Assembly (NCBI GenBank): GCA_051653605.1 | Contig: JBOFWL010000145.1 | Coordinates: forward strand, 248,001 to 312,000 | DNA from: JBOFWL01 sp051653605 | Lineage (GTDB): Bacteria > Spirochaetota > Brevinematia > Brevinematales > Brevinemataceae | DNA length: 64,000 bases | Direction: 5' to 3' | Shown here: positions 25,564-33,561 of the stretch, one piece after another | Layout of the letters: each line of letters starts with the position of its first letter | Position numbering within the stretch: the first letter of the stretch is position 1 | Translations under genes and position numbers: made by a program | The notes under the pieces: model-generated | Database searches by the model: none | What the model was told of the DNA's origin: nothing | The model's input: the letters and a program-made list of their open reading frames with translations, nothing else

Positions 25564-26943
25564 TTAGGGGAGAAAATCAACTTTAATAACACTACTTTTA
25601 ATACCCAAGCTTTGGTATTCTCGATCAATCTGAGCTGCTTTTTGAAGAGCAACATTTTCATCCGTGAAAAATCCAACTCGAATTCTCATCACATTTTGAG
25701 ATCGCCCTTTAATAACGATATTAGCATCAATAGTATACACATTATTTAAGGCTACATCTGTAGATTTTTTTAACGCATTATATACTTTCATCGCGTTGCC
25801 CGACTTCGAAAACGCACCAAGTTGGATCACATAATAACCTTGTGGAGCATCTGCAGACGATGGAGGACTAGCACTCCAACCTGAAGTTGGCTTTACTGGG
25901 CTTTCAGGTATAATAGGGTTTTCAATAATAACTATTTCCTCTTGGGATTCCTCAACAAATGTAAACTCTGGTTCGGTATTAAGCTGTGTAATTTCACTAT
26001 ACATAGGCTCTGACATTGTAGGTGCAGGAGGAGTTGCTGGCTGTGTAAAGCTACTTCCAACATTCTGAGCTTCATTCCCTCTACTTCCTCCCATTGTTGG
26101 TGGGAAGAAATCTTTTGGCTCTGCTGTATCACTGAAAAGATCTCCAAAAGTATCATCTTCTGGGTAGATAGCATAGTTGTCCGCAGGTGTTAAATCGGTA
26201 GTTGGATCTAACTCGGGTAAGATTGGATCTTGCCCTCCGAGAGGATCTGTAACCGGTGCAGGCTGCTGATTAGAAGAGAAACCAAAAATATTATTGGTAG
26301 AACTATCCCCAAAAGGATTTATATCAGGAATAAGCTGGCTACGCAACGGTGCTGGCGCTGCTTGAGGTGCTGTATCGTTCATATAGTTAATTTCATCTGC
26401 TGCAGAGGCTTGCAAAGAGCTTTCAGGTGTTGTTATTTCAGGGCTTACAGCTACATTAGTAGGCGCAGATAAATCTGCAGGAGCTGAAAAGCCTTGAGGT
26501 ATATCACTTCGTTGAGGAATCATTGAACTAGCAGCTGGCATAGGTTTCTTTAAAGGATCCCCTAATTCTAAAACAGTTGCCTTCACAAATGTTTTACCCT
26601 CACTAACAAAATCTAGTATCTCTGCTGCTTGCTTAGAAAGGTCCAAAATACGATTTTCAGCAAAAGGCCCTCTATCATTAATGCGAACCTCAACCTTTTT
26701 CCCATTTCCTAGATTTTCGATTTCTAAGCGGGTACCAAAAGGTAAAGTTTTATGAGCGGCTGTTAAGCTATTCATGGAAAAAACTTCTCCACTAGCTGTT
26801 GGTTTGCCTTCAAACTGCTCGCCATACCAAGAAGCTACCCCATAAATAAATTTTGGGGTTTCCTGTGCAAAGGGGTTCGAAGGTAAATTTATTACCACAG
26901 AGCACAGAATCGATACTAAGGCTAATTTCCCATATCGTTTCAT
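25564..26943 (-). CDS. rlpA: RlpA-like septal protein with SPOR domain
   Basis: The start at 26943 follows a GGAGGAT site and opens a signal peptide (MKRYGKLALVSILCSVV). The longer frame to 26982 is rejected. The 459-residue product has a double-psi beta-barrel domain (about 30-130: GVASWYGEQFEGKPTASGE, AHKTLPFGTRLEI, VRINDRGPF, LDLSKQAAE). A 200-residue Pro/Ser/Asp-rich disordered linker follows, then a C-terminal SPOR domain (about 380-459: YYVIQLGAFSKSGNAMKVY) that binds denuded glycans at the septum. RlpA proteins are lytic transglycosylases acting on such glycans. Lipid anchoring is not evident because no clear lipobox is seen. Confidence 0.88.
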   Translation of the reverse strand: MKRYGKLALVSILCSVVINLPSNPFAQETPKFIYGVASWYGEQFEGKPTASGEVFSMNSLTAAHKTLPFGTRLEIENLGNGKKVEVRINDRGPFAENRILDLSKQAAEILDFVSEGKTFVKATVLELGDPLKKPMPAASSMIPQRSDIPQGFSAPADLSAPTNVAVSPEITTPESSLQASAADEINYMNDTAPQAAPAPLRSQLIPDINPFGDSSTNNIFGFSSNQQPAPVTDPLGGQDPILPELDPTTDLTPADNYAIYPEDDTFGDLFSDTAEPKDFFPPTMGGSRGNEAQNVGSSFTQPATPPAPTMSEPMYSEITQLNTEPEFTFVEESQEEIVIIENPIIPESPVKPTSGWSASPPSSADAPQGYYVIQLGAFSKSGNAMKVYNALKKSTDVALNNVYTIDANIVIKGRSQNVMRIRVGFFTDENVALQKAAQIDREYQSLGIKSSVIKVDFLP

Positions 26944-27044
26944 AGTATCCTCCAAAGGATCATGCAAATAAAAACATATCACTCATTCTTTCGGCTTTTT
27001 GAAGATAAGCTTAAGAAAAAGAATTAAAAAAATTATTCAAATAA

Positions 27045-27074
27045 TTGAAGTAGCTAATTACCACAGTCTATAAT
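27045..27074 (+). promoter_or_regulatory. Promoter of the Cys-rich peptide gene
   Basis: TTGAAG (27045-27050), an 18-base spacer and TATAAT (27069-27074). Predicted transcription start is near 27081, leaving a leader of about 55 bases before the ATG at 27136. Confidence 0.65.
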
Positions 27075-27135
27075 GTAGGTGAAGAGAAGAAAAGAATATT
27101 TTTAATAGATAATTTCCTTGTTAAGGAGGCAACTC

Positions 27136-27195
27136 ATGAAAGAAGGATCAGAATCCGGATGCGGATGCGGTTGCGGCGCTAAGCCCAAGAAATAG
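27136..27195 (+). CDS. 19-residue Cys/Gly-rich peptide
   Basis: This tiny frame reads MKEGSESGCGCGCGAKPKK. It has a near-perfect ribosome binding site (AAGGAGG, 27123-27129), its own consensus-type promoter and a strong terminator 3 bases after the stop, so it is a complete transcription unit despite its size. Three Cys alternate with Gly, then a basic KPKK end. No signal peptide is present. The CGC core resembles the C-terminal tails of PGK (residues 429-439) and the SlyD-like isomerase (144-158) in this window, which suggests a common metal-binding or thiol role. The function is unknown and I recognise no family. Confidence 0.7.
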   Translation: MKEGSESGCGCGCGAKPKK

Positions 27196-27197
27196 TC

Positions 27198-27230
27198 AAA
27201 AAGGCTCCCTAATACTGGGAGCCTTTTTGA
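27198..27230 (+). terminator. Terminator of the Cys-rich peptide gene
   Basis: A 12-bp perfect stem, AAAAAGGCTCCC (27198-27209) with GGGAGCCTTTTT (27217-27228), 7-base loop, ending in a T run. Confidence 0.88.
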
Positions 27231-27275
27231 TTGATAATTTAGAGCTTGCTTGGATCAATTTATCTTTCTAAAAGC

Positions 27276-27304
27276 TTGACAAAACATACTAAGATTATTA
27301 TAAT
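27276..27304 (+). promoter_or_regulatory. Consensus promoter of tRNA-Pro
   Basis: TTGACA (27276-27281), a 17-base spacer and TATAAT (27299-27304): both hexamers are perfect matches to the sigma-70 consensus. The tRNA 5' end is 24 bases further on. Confidence 0.88.
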
Positions 27305-27327
27305 GTCAACCTAGCGAAAATTCGCAT

Positions 27328-27403
<76 letters not shown>

Positions 27404-27405
27404 AT

Positions 27406-27436
27406 AAAACGGCTTTGTATTCAAAGCCGTTTTTCT
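27406..27436 (+). terminator. Terminator of tRNA-Pro
   Basis: A 12-bp perfect stem, AAAACGGCTTTG (27406-27417) with CAAAGCCGTTTT (27422-27433), loop TATT, followed by more T residues. Confidence 0.88.
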
Positions 27437-27452
27437 TTTGTCTGCTATAAAT

Positions 27453-27481
27453 TTGCGTGTTTTTTGCTTCTTTGTTATAAT
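27453..27481 (+). promoter_or_regulatory. Promoter of the secreted-protein gene at 27488, giving a leaderless start
   Basis: TTGCGT (27453-27458), a 17-base spacer and TATAAT (27476-27481). The usual start point 6-7 bases after the -10 falls on the ATG at 27488, and no ribosome binding site lies between. Confidence 0.55.
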
Positions 27482-27487
27482 AATCTC

Positions 27488-28696
27488 ATGATACGATCCA
27501 AAATTCCCTTTTTTTTGCTACTTTTGTGTTCTTACTCGTTGTCTTTTTCCCAATACGAGGAGTATGAGGGAGGATATGGAGAATATGAGGGAGCTGTCGA
27601 TGCCGAGGCCTATGAAGGTGATGACGAAGGCGACGGAGACTATCAAGACGGATATGAAGGCGTCGAGGTAGATCCCTTGGCTCTTCCCGATACCGCTGCT
27701 AATGCTCGAAGAGGCTCACCCGCTTCAGAAAGAGCCACCGCGGCAGCGTTGAGGTCTATTCCTCTATTTCAAAATCCTTTACCAACCTTTACTATCGACC
27801 CTGCCAATCCAACTTTACCAGAAAATCATGCTTTTTTAAAGCTTCGTGGAACTATTTGGCGTGGTTCAGAGCAAATTTTAACAACCAATCAACGTGGCGT
27901 TGTCACCCCTCAGCGAATGTATGTCGTATTTGCAAAAGATAGAGATGCTGCCACTTTTGCGATTGCTCCTTTTTCCTCTTCCTCTATAACATCTTACCCG
28001 CCTATTGAAGACTATGTCCCCCTTATTCCTGTTATTGAAACAAATAGCTTCCGTGCCTCGCCTTATACCGATAAATATATTGAAATTCCTGAGGAATATA
28101 CAAGGCCAACAACTAATAATTTATTTCTTCTCGACCCAAATTTAAGTAATTTAAGTAGTACAGAAGCCGAAAACTCCGAAACCACTACTTTTACGCCTCC
28201 TCCTGTTGCTGCCCCACCCGTAGAGGCAGAAATACCAGTGCAACTAGATGATGCCTACGGTGATGGCGGCGAATATGGTGATGCTGGTTATGGTGATGGT
28301 TATGGCGATGCTGGCTACGGCGATGGTTATGATGGCTACTCTTTTGCGCCTAATATTCAAGAGCTAACATTATTTGCCCAAAATGCGGGCGGTTCCTCAA
28401 CAATTAGTTATGCTGTTGTTAATATTGGGGGCTTGAATTCAGGTGTTTTTCAGATGAATGACCCTAGCAATGCCGCAGCCCCTTTCATTATTTTAATGAT
28501 GGTACTAGATGTCGATGGCTCTCTATGGGCAGGAATAGTTCGCTCATCTGTGGATATGCGTCTTAACACTGCTGAAGCAGGACAGTTGCGAGAACTTTAT
28601 AAGAAAAACCTTATCAATAGAGTAAATTTAAAAAAATATAGCCCTGTTTCCGAGTCCGAAAACAGAGCCACATCTATTTTTAATTTTTTTAAGTAA
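27488..28696 (+). CDS. Secreted protein with Glu/Asp/Gly/Tyr-rich tracts
   Basis: The start at 27488 opens a signal peptide (MIRSKIPFFLLLLCSYSLSFS). The 402-residue product carries an acidic Tyr/Gly/Glu-rich tract right after cleavage (about 23-60) and a second, more regular tract of YGDG/YGDAG repeats (about 253-285). Between and after them are ordinary folded-looking segments (RGTIWRGSEQILTTNQRG; SSTISYAVVNIGGLNSGVF). Function is not recognised. No ribosome binding site is present and the promoter points to a leaderless mRNA. Similar short Tyr/Asp/Gly tails occur on the proteins at 31466-32500 and 48081-49541. The tracts could bind divalent cations or glycans, but that is only inference. 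Confidence 0.65.
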   Translation: MIRSKIPFFLLLLCSYSLSFSQYEEYEGGYGEYEGAVDAEAYEGDDEGDGDYQDGYEGVEVDPLALPDTAANARRGSPASERATAAALRSIPLFQNPLPTFTIDPANPTLPENHAFLKLRGTIWRGSEQILTTNQRGVVTPQRMYVVFAKDRDAATFAIAPFSSSSITSYPPIEDYVPLIPVIETNSFRASPYTDKYIEIPEEYTRPTTNNLFLLDPNLSNLSSTEAENSETTTFTPPPVAAPPVEAEIPVQLDDAYGDGGEYGDAGYGDGYGDAGYGDGYDGYSFAPNIQELTLFAQNAGGSSTISYAVVNIGGLNSGVFQMNDPSNAAAPFIILMMVLDVDGSLWAGIVRSSVDMRLNTAEAGQLRELYKKNLINRVNLKKYSPVSESENRATSIFNFFK

Positions 28697-28697
28697 G

Positions 28698-29996
28698 CTA
28701 AAAGTTAAAAACCCACCAATCTCCGCATCCCTTGCATTGCGCACACGTTTCAGTGTTGGGGTTTTCTACCTGTTTTAGAAAATCTACCAAACATTCTGCC
28801 CAAACCTCAGAAAGCGTTTTTTCTATCAATGATGCACGAATATTTGAGGGAGATTGACGACAGATAGGCACATCGCCATTGGCTAGTATTATCATTTCTC
28901 GCCCAAGCGCAAAGCATGCGTGGCGTTTAAGAGGAGAAAGATCCACAGAGGCGGTTGTCGCGTCACCAAAAGAGTTTTCCTTAGCAATAATAGCTCTCGT
29001 CCCCAAAAAAGAGTATTTTTTCAAGAAGGGAAGTATGTTGTCTTCTGATTGCTTATTTCTAGTAAATCTCACCCAAAAGCGAGTGTTTTCTGAAAATAAT
29101 GTTGCAATTTTAGAAGAAAAATCTCCTTCATCAAGAATAATATCAACATTTTCTCGTTCTAAAAGTTTAGATACAATATTTTCATCAGGAAAAAGCCCTT
29201 TAGACTCGACAATAACTCTTCTTTTATCTCCTAAATAATCTAAAATCCTCTCAAGGTGAGGATAATCTAACGATTCTTCATAAACTCCTAGTGAAATAAC
29301 CGCTTGTGGGGCTACTTCATCCAATTGGTGAATAATCTTTTGGAAAAGAGATACTTCCATAAATTTACCACCCTGCTGCAGTTCTATAGCGCAATAAAAC
29401 GGAGCACAATGAATAAGAGGACGCAACTGGGTAATAGCTTTTTCAGCATCTGCAATGGAAAGTTGAGGGCGTTGAGACAAAGCATCAACAAAACTAAGAG
29501 AATTTTTGTCGATAGGCAAGAAGGAAACCCGCTCCAATGCCACAGAAGAAGGAGAAAGCCAAATTCCAACATCTATGCCTTTAAATTCCCAATTAATTAC
29601 AGTTTTAAGCGGCGTAATGCTAGGTGTGTTTTCGGGAATAAGCGATACCAGATCGGAAAGAAAGCCTTTGGCAATAAAATTTGGAAGAAGCCCCTCGGGA
29701 AGACGCTCTGCAAAAAGGACATCGTAAAGATATTCCTTCTGATAATTCAAAAAACTGCTTAAATCGTCGGTGCAAAGAGCCGCTGCATAGGCATCAAGTA
29801 TACATACATCCTGATTTTGCTGGGCAAGCATCCTATAAAACGCTTGAGCATCAGGAAAATCGTTCATATCAACACGCATTGAGGCACCAAAAGGGTGTAT
29901 TTTTTCGATTAATCGCTTGTGAAGGGTCTCTAATATTACCTCATATTTTGATTTGAAATCAGAGGTGGTATTATCACACAGAATAAAAAGAGGCAT
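28698..29996 (-). CDS. SPASM-domain protein resembling spirochaete radical-SAM relatives, core Cys motif absent
   Basis: This 432-residue protein resembles radical SAM/SPASM enzymes. The central part reads as a TIM-barrel-like alternation (VVPxAVISLGVY, RRVIVESKGL, VDIILDEGDF, RFWVRFTRN). The C-terminus has a SPASM-type end, GREMIILANGDVPICRQ then CAQCKGCGDWW. The CxxxCxxC cluster motif expected near the start of the barrel is missing, with only CAPFYCAIE in that region, so classic SAM cleavage is doubtful. I recall a spirochaete-limited 'spiro-SPASM' family with such a layout; assignment to it is from memory. It has an AAGGAG site and stands alone between two secreted-protein genes. Confidence 0.6.
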   Translation of the reverse strand: MPLFILCDNTTSDFKSKYEVILETLHKRLIEKIHPFGASMRVDMNDFPDAQAFYRMLAQQNQDVCILDAYAAALCTDDLSSFLNYQKEYLYDVLFAERLPEGLLPNFIAKGFLSDLVSLIPENTPSITPLKTVINWEFKGIDVGIWLSPSSVALERVSFLPIDKNSLSFVDALSQRPQLSIADAEKAITQLRPLIHCAPFYCAIELQQGGKFMEVSLFQKIIHQLDEVAPQAVISLGVYEESLDYPHLERILDYLGDKRRVIVESKGLFPDENIVSKLLERENVDIILDEGDFSSKIATLFSENTRFWVRFTRNKQSEDNILPFLKKYSFLGTRAIIAKENSFGDATTASVDLSPLKRHACFALGREMIILANGDVPICRQSPSNIRASLIEKTLSEVWAECLVDFLKQVENPNTETCAQCKGCGDWWVFNF

Positions 29997-30046
29997 GGTA
30001 TCTCCTTACCAAAATTATATCAAAAAAGCAAGAAAACAGCAATAAA

Positions 30047-30075
30047 TTGAGTTTTTTATGAAAATACCATATAAT
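30047..30075 (+). promoter_or_regulatory. Promoter of the CBM48 protein gene, giving a leaderless start
   Basis: TTGAGT (30047-30052), a 17-base spacer and TATAAT (30070-30075). The ATG at 30083 begins 8 bases after the -10, so transcription should start at or next to it. Confidence 0.6.
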
Positions 30076-30082
30076 CTTAGGT

Positions 30083-30802
30083 ATGAAAAATATTTTTTAT
30101 GCTTTTTTCCTCTCGATTATTGGAACATCCTTTTTATATTCTCAAAGCCGCTCGATTGAACCAGAGCAAGTGTCCATTCAACGACTATTACAAGATAATT
30201 TTGCAGACTTGCAGTCACCCATGATATTGGATAATTCTATTATCTTTTTTTATAGAGGGCAAGCTAAGGAAGTTTTTTTTGCAGGTGAGTTTAATCGCTG
30301 GCAGCCCATCCCTATGAAGCAAGAAAAATCAAATCTTTGGGTAGGCGTTTGGACAAATAGGCTTTCTCCTAACACTTATCATTATCGATTTCACGTGGAC
30401 GGATTTTGGATTTCAGACCCATTAAACCCCAATCATAAATTCGATACTCGACGTCAACGCCTCTCGTTATTGCAAATCGACGATATTTTTATCGCAAATC
30501 GAAAATATCCTTTATGGATAAGTAATAATATTTACCGTTTTCAATACGTAAATACGAATATTCGCACGGCTTTTATCGCAGGAAGTTTCAATAATTGGAA
30601 CCCTTACTCGCTAGCAATGACCTACAAAGGCGCAGGGCTATTCGAAGTAGATATTCCCTTAGAAAGTAAGAAGATACATTTATATTCTATTGTTGCAGAT
30701 GGAGAATGGTTGTTAGATGATGGCAATAAGCAGCAATATCGAAGTCCTCAGAATAGGCCTGTCAACGGTTTTTTTGCAGATCAAGAAGCCTCAAAGCCTT
30801 AG
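30083..30802 (+). CDS. Secreted protein with two glycogen-binding-like (CBM48) domains
   Basis: The 239-residue product has a signal peptide (MKNIFYAFFLSIIGTSFLYSQ) and two repeats of the isoamylase N/AMPK-beta type glycan-binding fold. Each has the hallmark strand: EVFFAGEFNRWQPIPM (about 68-83) and TAFIAGSFNNWNPYSLAM (about 160-177), followed by YHYRFHVDGFWISDP or YSIVADGEWLLDD. In this family such domains bind alpha-glucans or regulate enzymes. No catalytic domain is attached, so it may be a periplasmic glycan-binding or structural protein. It is convergent with apt, with one base between stops. Confidence 0.75.
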   Translation: MKNIFYAFFLSIIGTSFLYSQSRSIEPEQVSIQRLLQDNFADLQSPMILDNSIIFFYRGQAKEVFFAGEFNRWQPIPMKQEKSNLWVGVWTNRLSPNTYHYRFHVDGFWISDPLNPNHKFDTRRQRLSLLQIDDIFIANRKYPLWISNNIYRFQYVNTNIRTAFIAGSFNNWNPYSLAMTYKGAGLFEVDIPLESKKIHLYSIVADGEWLLDDGNKQQYRSPQNRPVNGFFADQEASKP

Positions 30803-30803
30803 C

Positions 30804-31322
30804 CTACTCATTAACCTTGTAAAGAGAAAAAATTTCTATATCTGGAAAGCGATTACGACCATTGAGATAAGTTAATTCTTGAAGTAATGCAACACCTACA
30901 ATTTCAGCCTTCAATTGACGAATAAGAGAAATTGCCGCTTCTAATGTGCCACCTGTTGCAAGAATGTCATCACAAATGAGCACTTTATCATCTGCCGAAA
31001 GAGCATCTGTGTGAATAGCCATTTCTGCTTTGCCATACTCAAGGTCGTAGGAAGTTGTGATGCACTCTGAGGGTAGTTTTCCAGCCTTTCGAATAGGAAC
31101 AAAACCCGCATTAAGCATACAAGCTATAGGCGCCGCCAAAACAAAACCACGAGCTTCAAGCCCAATGACTTTGGTGATGCCTCTATCTTTATATTGATCT
31201 GCAAGTTGATGAAGCGTGCCAGCAAAAGCATTTGGGTCTTTCCAAAGTGTGGTGAGATCTTCAAAAACAATTCCAGGTTTGGGATAACCAGGAATACGAC
31301 GAATTAGCTGGCTGTAATCCAT
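30804..31322 (-). CDS. apt: Adenine phosphoribosyltransferase
   Basis: The enzyme salvages adenine to AMP with PRPP. The 172-residue sequence shows IPGYPKPGIVFEDLTTLWKDP at the N-terminus, KVIGLEARGFVLAAPIA, the adenine-site loop FVPIRKAGKLPSECI and the PRPP-binding VLICDDILATGGTLEAAISLI. The length is standard. An AAGGAGT site precedes the ATG. It appears to be a single-gene unit facing the CBM48 protein gene. Confidence 0.95.
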   Translation of the reverse strand: MDYSQLIRRIPGYPKPGIVFEDLTTLWKDPNAFAGTLHQLADQYKDRGITKVIGLEARGFVLAAPIACMLNAGFVPIRKAGKLPSECITTSYDLEYGKAEMAIHTDALSADDKVLICDDILATGGTLEAAISLIRQLKAEIVGVALLQELTYLNGRNRFPDIEIFSLYKVNE

Positions 31323-31465
31323 ACAGAACTCCTTACAAGAAATAACAGCGTATATTCTAGCTTATTTTCGAATTTTTGTCAAAAGATACCCAAAAAAAGT
31401 GCATTCCTCTTTCTTTTTACCGACAAATAAAGTATAATATTTGAACCTTATCTAAGGAGATTTGT

Positions 31466-32500
31466 ATGAAACGTATCTGGATTCTGCTACTGCTTGCACC
31501 TCCCGTGTTTGGGCAAGTAATCCCTCCTGTCAATCAGGTTTACGTTTTTGACAGTAAAGGCGGAGAAGCACAATATCGTCCCGTCGTCACCCCCATATGG
31601 AACCCCGTTACCGCAGGAATGCGTATGGGAGAAAAAACGCTTATTCGTCTTAGTAGCCCTGATAGTATTCTTACCTTGCGTTTTCCCGACGGTAGTTTGC
31701 TGCGTCTTTTTGGCTTGGGGTCGTACTACCTCGATCGAATAAATCAAATTATCAGTAATACCAACCAAACCCGCATCTTGTTACTAACAGGGCGATGGTT
31801 TTATAGCTCCAATCCCATTGAAAAATCGCGATTCATCGTATCTACCGATGTTACAACAAGTATTATTATCAATGGTTCTGGTGGAGGTTTTTTCTATAAT
31901 GGCACGAGTGAGATGATTGTTCGCAGTGGGCAGGGGTTGTTTGGGTGGAGGCAACAAAATATGGCGCCATTCATTATCGGAGCAAATCAGATTCTTCGTT
32001 TTAATGTGCGAGATGGATTTACTGATGATCTCGAACAGGCCCAAATATCTAACTATATGGATTACGGATTAACAGAGCCCGAGTCGTCGATTCAGGCTTT
32101 GAGTTTTCAGCCCTATAAGCTCTTTGCCGAAAACAAGCGCCCCGTAACTATCGATCAAATTGACCCTTTTCAGCTCGATCGCTCTCAAAATACACCAATT
32201 CAGAGGGATGATACATTTAATGCTTGGATTTTTAAAGCACCTAGTCAGCAAAATTTATCAAACCACATAATCTCGACAACTCCCTTTTCGAAAGTGCCTT
32301 TCTATCCTCCTCTAAATCTAGCAGATTTTTTTATCCCTCTGCCTAGAAATAGAGTCTTATCTGGTTCTACGCCTCTACAGCTTGTTACTCCCAGCACCAA
32401 TGCCGAGCCCGTTGTTAATTTAGATGATGATGGCTACGAAGATATGGCATACAACGAGGAATACACAGACGACGGCTATGATAGTTATGATGGTTTTTAA
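31466..32500 (+). CDS. Secreted FecR-like domain protein with acidic Tyr/Asp tail
   Basis: The 344-residue protein has a signal peptide (MKRIWILLLLAPPVFGQ). The next 160 residues resemble FecR/LysM-associated periplasmic sensor domains by pattern: MGEKTLIRLSSPDSILTLRFPDGSLLRLFGLGSYYL, KSRFIVSTDVTTSIIINGSGGGFF and MIVRSGQGLFGW, i.e. a beta-helix-like array with alternating small residues. The rest is Pro/Ser-rich and ends in a Asp/Glu/Tyr tail (about 320-344). No TonB or sigma-factor gene adjoins it, so signalling is unproven. An AAGGAGA site and a -10 (TATAAT, 31433-31438) precede it, but no convincing -35. Confidence 0.65.
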   Translation: MKRIWILLLLAPPVFGQVIPPVNQVYVFDSKGGEAQYRPVVTPIWNPVTAGMRMGEKTLIRLSSPDSILTLRFPDGSLLRLFGLGSYYLDRINQIISNTNQTRILLLTGRWFYSSNPIEKSRFIVSTDVTTSIIINGSGGGFFYNGTSEMIVRSGQGLFGWRQQNMAPFIIGANQILRFNVRDGFTDDLEQAQISNYMDYGLTEPESSIQALSFQPYKLFAENKRPVTIDQIDPFQLDRSQNTPIQRDDTFNAWIFKAPSQQNLSNHIISTTPFSKVPFYPPLNLADFFIPLPRNRVLSGSTPLQLVTPSTNAEPVVNLDDDGYEDMAYNEEYTDDGYDSYDGF

Positions 32501-32516
32501 ATAATTATAAAATTAC

Positions 32517-32560
32517 AAAAGCCCCAAGACCTCTTATCGAGTATCCTTGGGGCTTTTTTG
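32517..32560 (+). terminator. Terminator of the FecR-like gene
   Basis: AAAAGCCCCAAG (32517-32528) pairs with CTTGGGGCTTTT (32546-32557) across a 17-base loop, followed by TT. It ends the plus-strand gene ahead of the convergent diguanylate cyclase operon. Confidence 0.85.
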
Positions 32561-32661
32561 TCGCAGCACAAAGGGTGTGCTTTTTGTATATTTTTATACA
32601 CCTATTTTTTAACTATACTAATCAGAAGTAGTCTGATTAATATGTTAAAAATTGTTAAAAG

Positions 32662-33561
32662 CTATTCAGAAATAATACAATTTCTACCATTATTTTTTGC
32701 TTGGTAGAGTAATTTATCTGCAGCAGTGAAAACCTCGTCTTGAGTTTTATATTCAGGGGTGGCTTCTAAAATTCCAGCACTTAATGTTGTTTTAATCCCA
32801 TCTGGGTGAGTATAATTAAAAATCTTTTTTGTAATCCGCTGAAGCACTTTCAATGCAAGCGATAATGGTGTATCTGGAAAAATAATAGCAAATTCTTCTC
32901 CGCCAATGCGGGCTAATACATCTGTTTTACGGGTATTTTCTCTCATAATATCCGCCAAATGGCATAAAACTTCGTCACCTCTTGCATGTCCAAAAGTATC
33001 ATTAATCTGTTTAAAGTGGTCGAGATCTATCACTGCTAGGCAAAACGGTATTTTATATTGTTGAAAATTTTTGAAATAAACTGTTAAAAAATCACTGAAT
33101 GTACGTCTATTATTCAAGCCAGTAAGCATGTCGTGGAAAGCCCATTCTCGCATCTGGCGAATATAGGAAAATGTTCGCGCCGTTTGTCTGATTCTAAGTA
33201 TAAATTCATCATCAGGGGCAGAAGACAGAAGCGCTGAAAACACTTCCGAATCAGGGTTCCATGCAATCGACTCTGGAGAAAAGTTCTCCATCAACAAAAT
33301 AATCGGATAAAGATAAAGGCTATGGCTAAACTCTTGTTTATTAATATGACTTAAGCGAGAGAAAAAATCTTCATCTAATAAAATAATATCATAATTGGGA
33401 GCAAACCAATATTGATTCTCAGATAAAGATGAAACACCAGGAAAAAACCATGTTGTATCATCCTTATGATGAATTAATTTAAGCTTAAACTCATGCTGAC
33501 GACAGATTTTTTGGATCTTTTTAATCAGCATAGGATCACTGATATATGCTAAGATATTCAT
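32662..33561 (-). CDS. Diguanylate cyclase (GGDEF domain) with receiver-like N-terminus
   Basis: The start at 33561 follows GGAGG and overlaps the nth stop by 4 bases (ATGA). The 299-residue protein should make cyclic di-GMP. Its C-terminal domain has LTGLNNRRTFSDFL, VIDLDHFKQINDTFGHARGDEV, the inhibitory-site RKTD five residues before the active site, and GGEEF. All are signs of a functional, product-inhibited cyclase. The N-terminal 120 residues look like a response-regulator fold (MNILAYISDP, NYDIILLDEDF), but the phosphorylation site is uncertain. It is the last gene of a ten-gene minus-strand run. Confidence 0.88.
   Translation of the reverse strand: MNILAYISDPMLIKKIQKICRQHEFKLKLIHHKDDTTWFFPGVSSLSENQYWFAPNYDIILLDEDFFSRLSHINKQEFSHSLYLYPIILLMENFSPESIAWNPDSEVFSALLSSAPDDEFILRIRQTARTFSYIRQMREWAFHDMLTGLNNRRTFSDFLTVYFKNFQQYKIPFCLAVIDLDHFKQINDTFGHARGDEVLCHLADIMRENTRKTDVLARIGGEEFAIIFPDTPLSLALKVLQRITKKIFNYTHPDGIKTTLSAGILEATPEYKTQDEVFTAADKLLYQAKNNGRNCIISE

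Noticed and set aside
27136..27195. Selenoprotein or lantibiotic-like precursor
   Set aside because: There is no in-frame TGA before the stop, no leader peptide or modifying enzyme directly adjacent, and the peptide lacks Ser/Thr-Cys ring patterns.
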